A stretch of DNA of 8,161 bases, taken from positions 1 to 8,161 of the forward strand of contig CAYMIV010000024.1 of NCBI GenBank assembly GCA_964390945.1, in the 5' to 3' direction. Both the position numbers and the translations under genes were made by a program. Positions within the stretch are counted from its first letter, which is position 1; each line of letters begins with the position of its first letter. The notes below the pieces were generated by a model that was given only the letters and a program-made list of their open reading frames with translations, was not told the DNA's origin and ran no database searches. This document shows positions 7,501 through 8,161 of the stretch, one piece after another. The DNA is from Damh-18 sp964390945. Lineage in GTDB: Bacteria; Patescibacteriota; Minisyncoccia; Phycocordibacterales; UBA918.

Positions 7501-8161
7501 TGCTGACTAGAATGCTATTTGAGTAGTTTATGTAGATACCGTATGACGACATCCCCCTTACCTGCACGCGATCAATCGATGATGTCGATACGTTATACAT
7601 GTAGACACCAAAATGAGTACCGCTTGTCGTCGCAAACCCATCAATTGCAAGATTTGATATCTGAACAGCAGTACGACCGCTCGCCACATCAATCATGTCC
7701 CAGTTTGTCGATGACGCCGTCATCCTAAGAAGCGTCGAAGGTCCCGCTCCCATAAGCGTTGTCGACGACTGGGTGATATTGATTTCATTATTGATTGAGT
7801 ACGTGCCGGGGAGGAGGTAGACGAAGCCACCATGCGATGGGAGCGCGGCGAGGGCTTGTTCGATGGTGTCCTGGTCGTTCGTACCCGTTGCGACATAGTC
7901 TGCTTTCTCTTTATCTTTGGAGTCTGAAGCAGCAACGATGTATGAGGCGGTCGAGCGGTCTTGCTGCCACTTCCCCTGTTCGTAGACATAGAGTGAGGTG
8001 GAAGCAGTTGAGTAGAAGAGGGTGCCTTCGGATGGATTCGACGGCCACACCGCACCACCCACGATGCGGACAGTGGTTGAGGCGACGAGGTTTGTGGTCG
8101 TTGCGGTGCCCGTTGCGGTGAGGTTGTTGAACGCGGCAGTGCCGGTGAAGGTCGGCGACGC
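4532..8161 (-). CDS. Giant tail-spike-like surface protein with parallel beta-helix and G2-like C-terminal domain (5' end outside window)
   Basis: The frame is open from the right edge to TAG at 4532-4534, about 1,209 codons visible. GTG 8062 (residue 1 here) is not a real start: 33 further codons upstream are open and encode the same linker type as residues 503-525. Order: linker ('FNNLTATGTATTTNL'); 'GTLFYSTASTSLYVYEQGKW' (13-32); pectate-lyase-3-like start 'ADYVATGTNDQDTIEQALAA' (54-73) and 'GTYSINNEINI' (86-96); NosD-like 'SGNTANNN' ladder to about 415; linker; 'VGIGSSTPSRLLTVAGDI' (487-504); tail-fibre-like modules (550-770); G2-like domain (781-906); helical segment (951-1085) with Cys 1067 and 1072 in 'LCIGDTC'; acidic tail (1090-1176). 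This matches phage tail spikes and CPR surface fibres. A receptor-binding or adhesive fibre role is inferred. No enzymatic residues of a lyase could be confirmed. Confidence 0.85.
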   Translation of the reverse strand, partial: ASPTFTGTAAFNNLTATGTATTTNLVASTTVRIVGGAVWPSNPSEGTLFYSTASTSLYVYEQGKWQQDRSTASYIVAASDSKDKEKADYVATGTNDQDTIEQALAALPSHGGFVYLLPGTYSINNEINITQSSTTLMGAGPSTLLRMTASSTNWDMIDVASGRTAVQISNLAIDGFATTSGTHFGVYMYNVSTSSIDRVQVRGMSSYGIYINYSNSILVSNNTAASSTSGTGIYLDNATYSVVSNNIASRNGVGIYLSSSNNNSISGNTSNNNMSSGFQISNSSGNIIAGNTANETALGGNGFYTVGATNNVFTGNTANSNTGTGFYISSNSSHNTLTGNTANNNSNYGVFLFVTSNNNTVTGNTIKGNASDGIRLVTSSQNTISSNQIYDNGSTGSYYGIYLSSATDNLISSNRIGDTDGTGGAIYITANSTNNTLVGNAYSGVGAESISNLATSTSKYIQPDHLTITTNNQVAYSPLDIYASTTGSSTLLVYQTGSGPLASFRTTSGELFTIANNGRVGIGSSTPSRLLTVAGDIYTANITATGTATTTTLIVTGTASTTGNAYFGGLISIGSTSPDALITTRKTGITGTTTAGLRQYLQFITANQGAISYGDNTYIVNAPTATSTLVGKMIRIEDNSQLGNVVRGLEVQANRGTTTKGENTGIAGYGRTFGVRGTTNGDAGGTYIPAGVYAESLGTTQGNALRAYSGTITTTNLAYLFHDTSVFSGTGLLMNFGNSGGSFAATSSAKFLDMQVGGTSKFMVTAAGTTTIGDGTTANMAGLQIGYGGLCVDNDGSCTASTTGRITAVQYGTANSDLAEMYFSTTTLSTGELVALNGGLSITRAAQDSDKPIIGVISTKPGITMGFDDKPMNAKEQGYPVALKGRVPVKLSTENGPIKKGDRITLSSIPGVGMKATSSGAVVGIALEDWDGEFAYTEGFINQFGDDIAKSKTTPYNQNKDVRTQDGCSYGGGSATGDAPCVPDEVKKIQTTIVPAPDYQSVLNGLSEEEAEEALTDADVPVRVGQALMFVELAQYTISSEADILTALNSTSTLFGGDGEETLFDRLKALANAFVNGVLTLAEVVAEKFTAEEVQTEVLCIGDTCVDEATLKALLQNQGGEHTEEEEPPVDEVPPQDEEPGDTGGDGGESGTEDSAGDSGADAGGGGISEPPPDSPSQEESPPESESEPEAPEAESPPTEEPPTEPSTP
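4535..4795 (-). other. Low-complexity acidic Glu/Pro/Ser/Gly tail of the tail-spike-like protein
   Basis: Residues 1090-1176 start with 'TEEEEPPVDEVPPQDEEP' and pass through 'GGDGGESGTEDSAGDSG' to 'PPTEEPPTEPSTP' at the stop. Lys and Arg are absent, and there is no hydrophobic anchor, LPxTG-like motif or aromatic C-terminal residue. It is expected to be disordered. It may be a spacer or ion-binding tail after the helical segment; no family is recognised. Confidence 0.8.
5345..5722 (-). other. Peptidase_G2/intramolecular-chaperone-like C-terminal domain
   Basis: Residues 781-906: 'ANSDLAEMYFSTTTLSTGEL', then 'KPIIGVISTKPGITMGF', 'GYPVALKGRVPVKLSTENG', 'IKKGDRITLSSIPGVGMKA' and 'VVGIALEDWDG'. 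From memory, the D-x-A-E-M-Y motif followed by 'IxGVxS.xP' resembles the start of the autoproteolytic domain of phage preneck appendage proteins (Peptidase_G2), and the same block recurs in CPR fibre proteins. In those phage proteins the domain helps trimer assembly and cuts itself off at a Ser/Asp dipeptide. Here Ser783-Asp784 is the candidate. Cleavage is inference only. Confidence 0.6.
6513..6541 (-). repeat. Linker repeat copy 2 ('ITATGTATTTTL')
   Basis: Second copy of the 29-bp linker, at residues 508-518 after the beta-helix and directly after the 'VGIGSSTP' module. It is followed by 'IVTGTASTTGNAYFGG', a typical further linker/strand. It differs from the copy at 8097-8125 at three bases. 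Confidence 0.75.
6818..7909 (-). other. Right-handed parallel beta-helix domain (pectate-lyase-3/NosD-type repeats)
   Basis: Residues 52-415. It opens with the pectate-lyase-3 signature (D-x-x-A-T-G-x-x-D-Q-x-x-I-x-x-A-L), then 'GGFVYLLPGTY'. At least ten coils of roughly 22-25 residues follow, each with 'N-x-x-x-G-N-T' or 'SSNxI' turns, for example 'NNNSISGNTSNNN', 'NVFTGNTANSN', 'HNTLTGNTANNN' and 'NNTVTGNTIKGN'. Stacked Asn at the turn is expected to form an Asn ladder, as is known for this fold. Coils are diverged in DNA, unlike the 162-bp repeats of the neighbouring gene. Confidence 0.88.
8097..8125 (-). repeat. Linker repeat copy 1 ('LTATGTATTTNL'), partner at 6513-6541
   Basis: This 29-bp element matches 6513-6541 (coding 'ITATGTATTTTL') with three mismatches and lies in the same reading frame. 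The two copies bracket the beta-helix domain, so the beta-helix sits as a cassette between identical shaft linkers. Thr/Ala-rich linkers of this form are frequent in CPR fibre-like proteins. Confidence 0.75.

Noticed and set aside
7000..7560. Catalytic pectate lyase or other polysaccharide-degrading enzyme
   Set aside because: The fold-type repeats are clear, but I could not identify a conserved set of catalytic Asp/Arg residues, so only a beta-helix is called.
8060..8062. GTG as the start of the beta-helix gene
   Set aside because: The frame is open for 33 more codons to the window edge, and these encode a linker repeated later in the same protein.

Overview
The window looks like a stretch of a Patescibacteria/CPR genome, most like Parcubacteria. 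This is an inference from protein style: very long Ser/Thr/Asn-rich, low-charge secreted proteins, linkers of the 'TATGTATTTNL' kind, the 'VGIGSSTPSRLLTVAGDI' signature, and a PemK/MazF-like toxin of the form often seen in that group. No rRNA, tRNA or other lineage marker is present. Every gene I can support is on the minus strand, so transcription runs from the high to the low coordinates. The plus-strand open frames are shadows of these genes.

Region 4532-8161 is one very large gene that enters from the right edge already open. The GTG at 8062 is internal, because the frame stays open for 33 more codons to the edge. It encodes, in order: a tail-fibre-like linker, a right-handed parallel beta-helix (pectate-lyase-3/NosD type), a second copy of the linker, phage-tail-like head modules, a C-terminal domain resembling the autoproteolytic Peptidase_G2/intramolecular-chaperone domain, a helical segment, and an acidic Pro/Glu/Ser-rich tail. 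After 36 bp comes a 131-aa PemK/MazF-family toxin (4100-4495) without an adjacent antitoxin. A strong hairpin terminator (4095-4124) overlaps the toxin's stop codon.

Region 1-3992 is, by my reading, a single second giant gene that starts at 3992 and leaves through the left edge. It is broken only by a 100-N assembly gap (2344-2443). Manual translation left of the gap is stop-free for 780 codons down to base 1. The flanks rejoin in frame, with perfect repeat phase, when the Ns are removed. The protein has a signal peptide, beta-rich N-terminal modules, a tandem array of 54-residue propeller-like repeats most of which carry a CxxC pair, beta-strand 'NYTNNGTFTAG' repeats, an inserted beta-sandwich, and an 'NWAEGTAPTSADDVVIDG' module near the left edge.

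The two giant proteins are probably cell-surface or secreted adhesin/fibre proteins. The most unusual features are the Cys-paired propeller with its assembly gap, and the tail-spike architecture of the right-hand gene. The intergenic spaces are short: 36 bp (4496-4531) and about 107 bp (3993-4099). No stretch over 300 bases lacks a gene.
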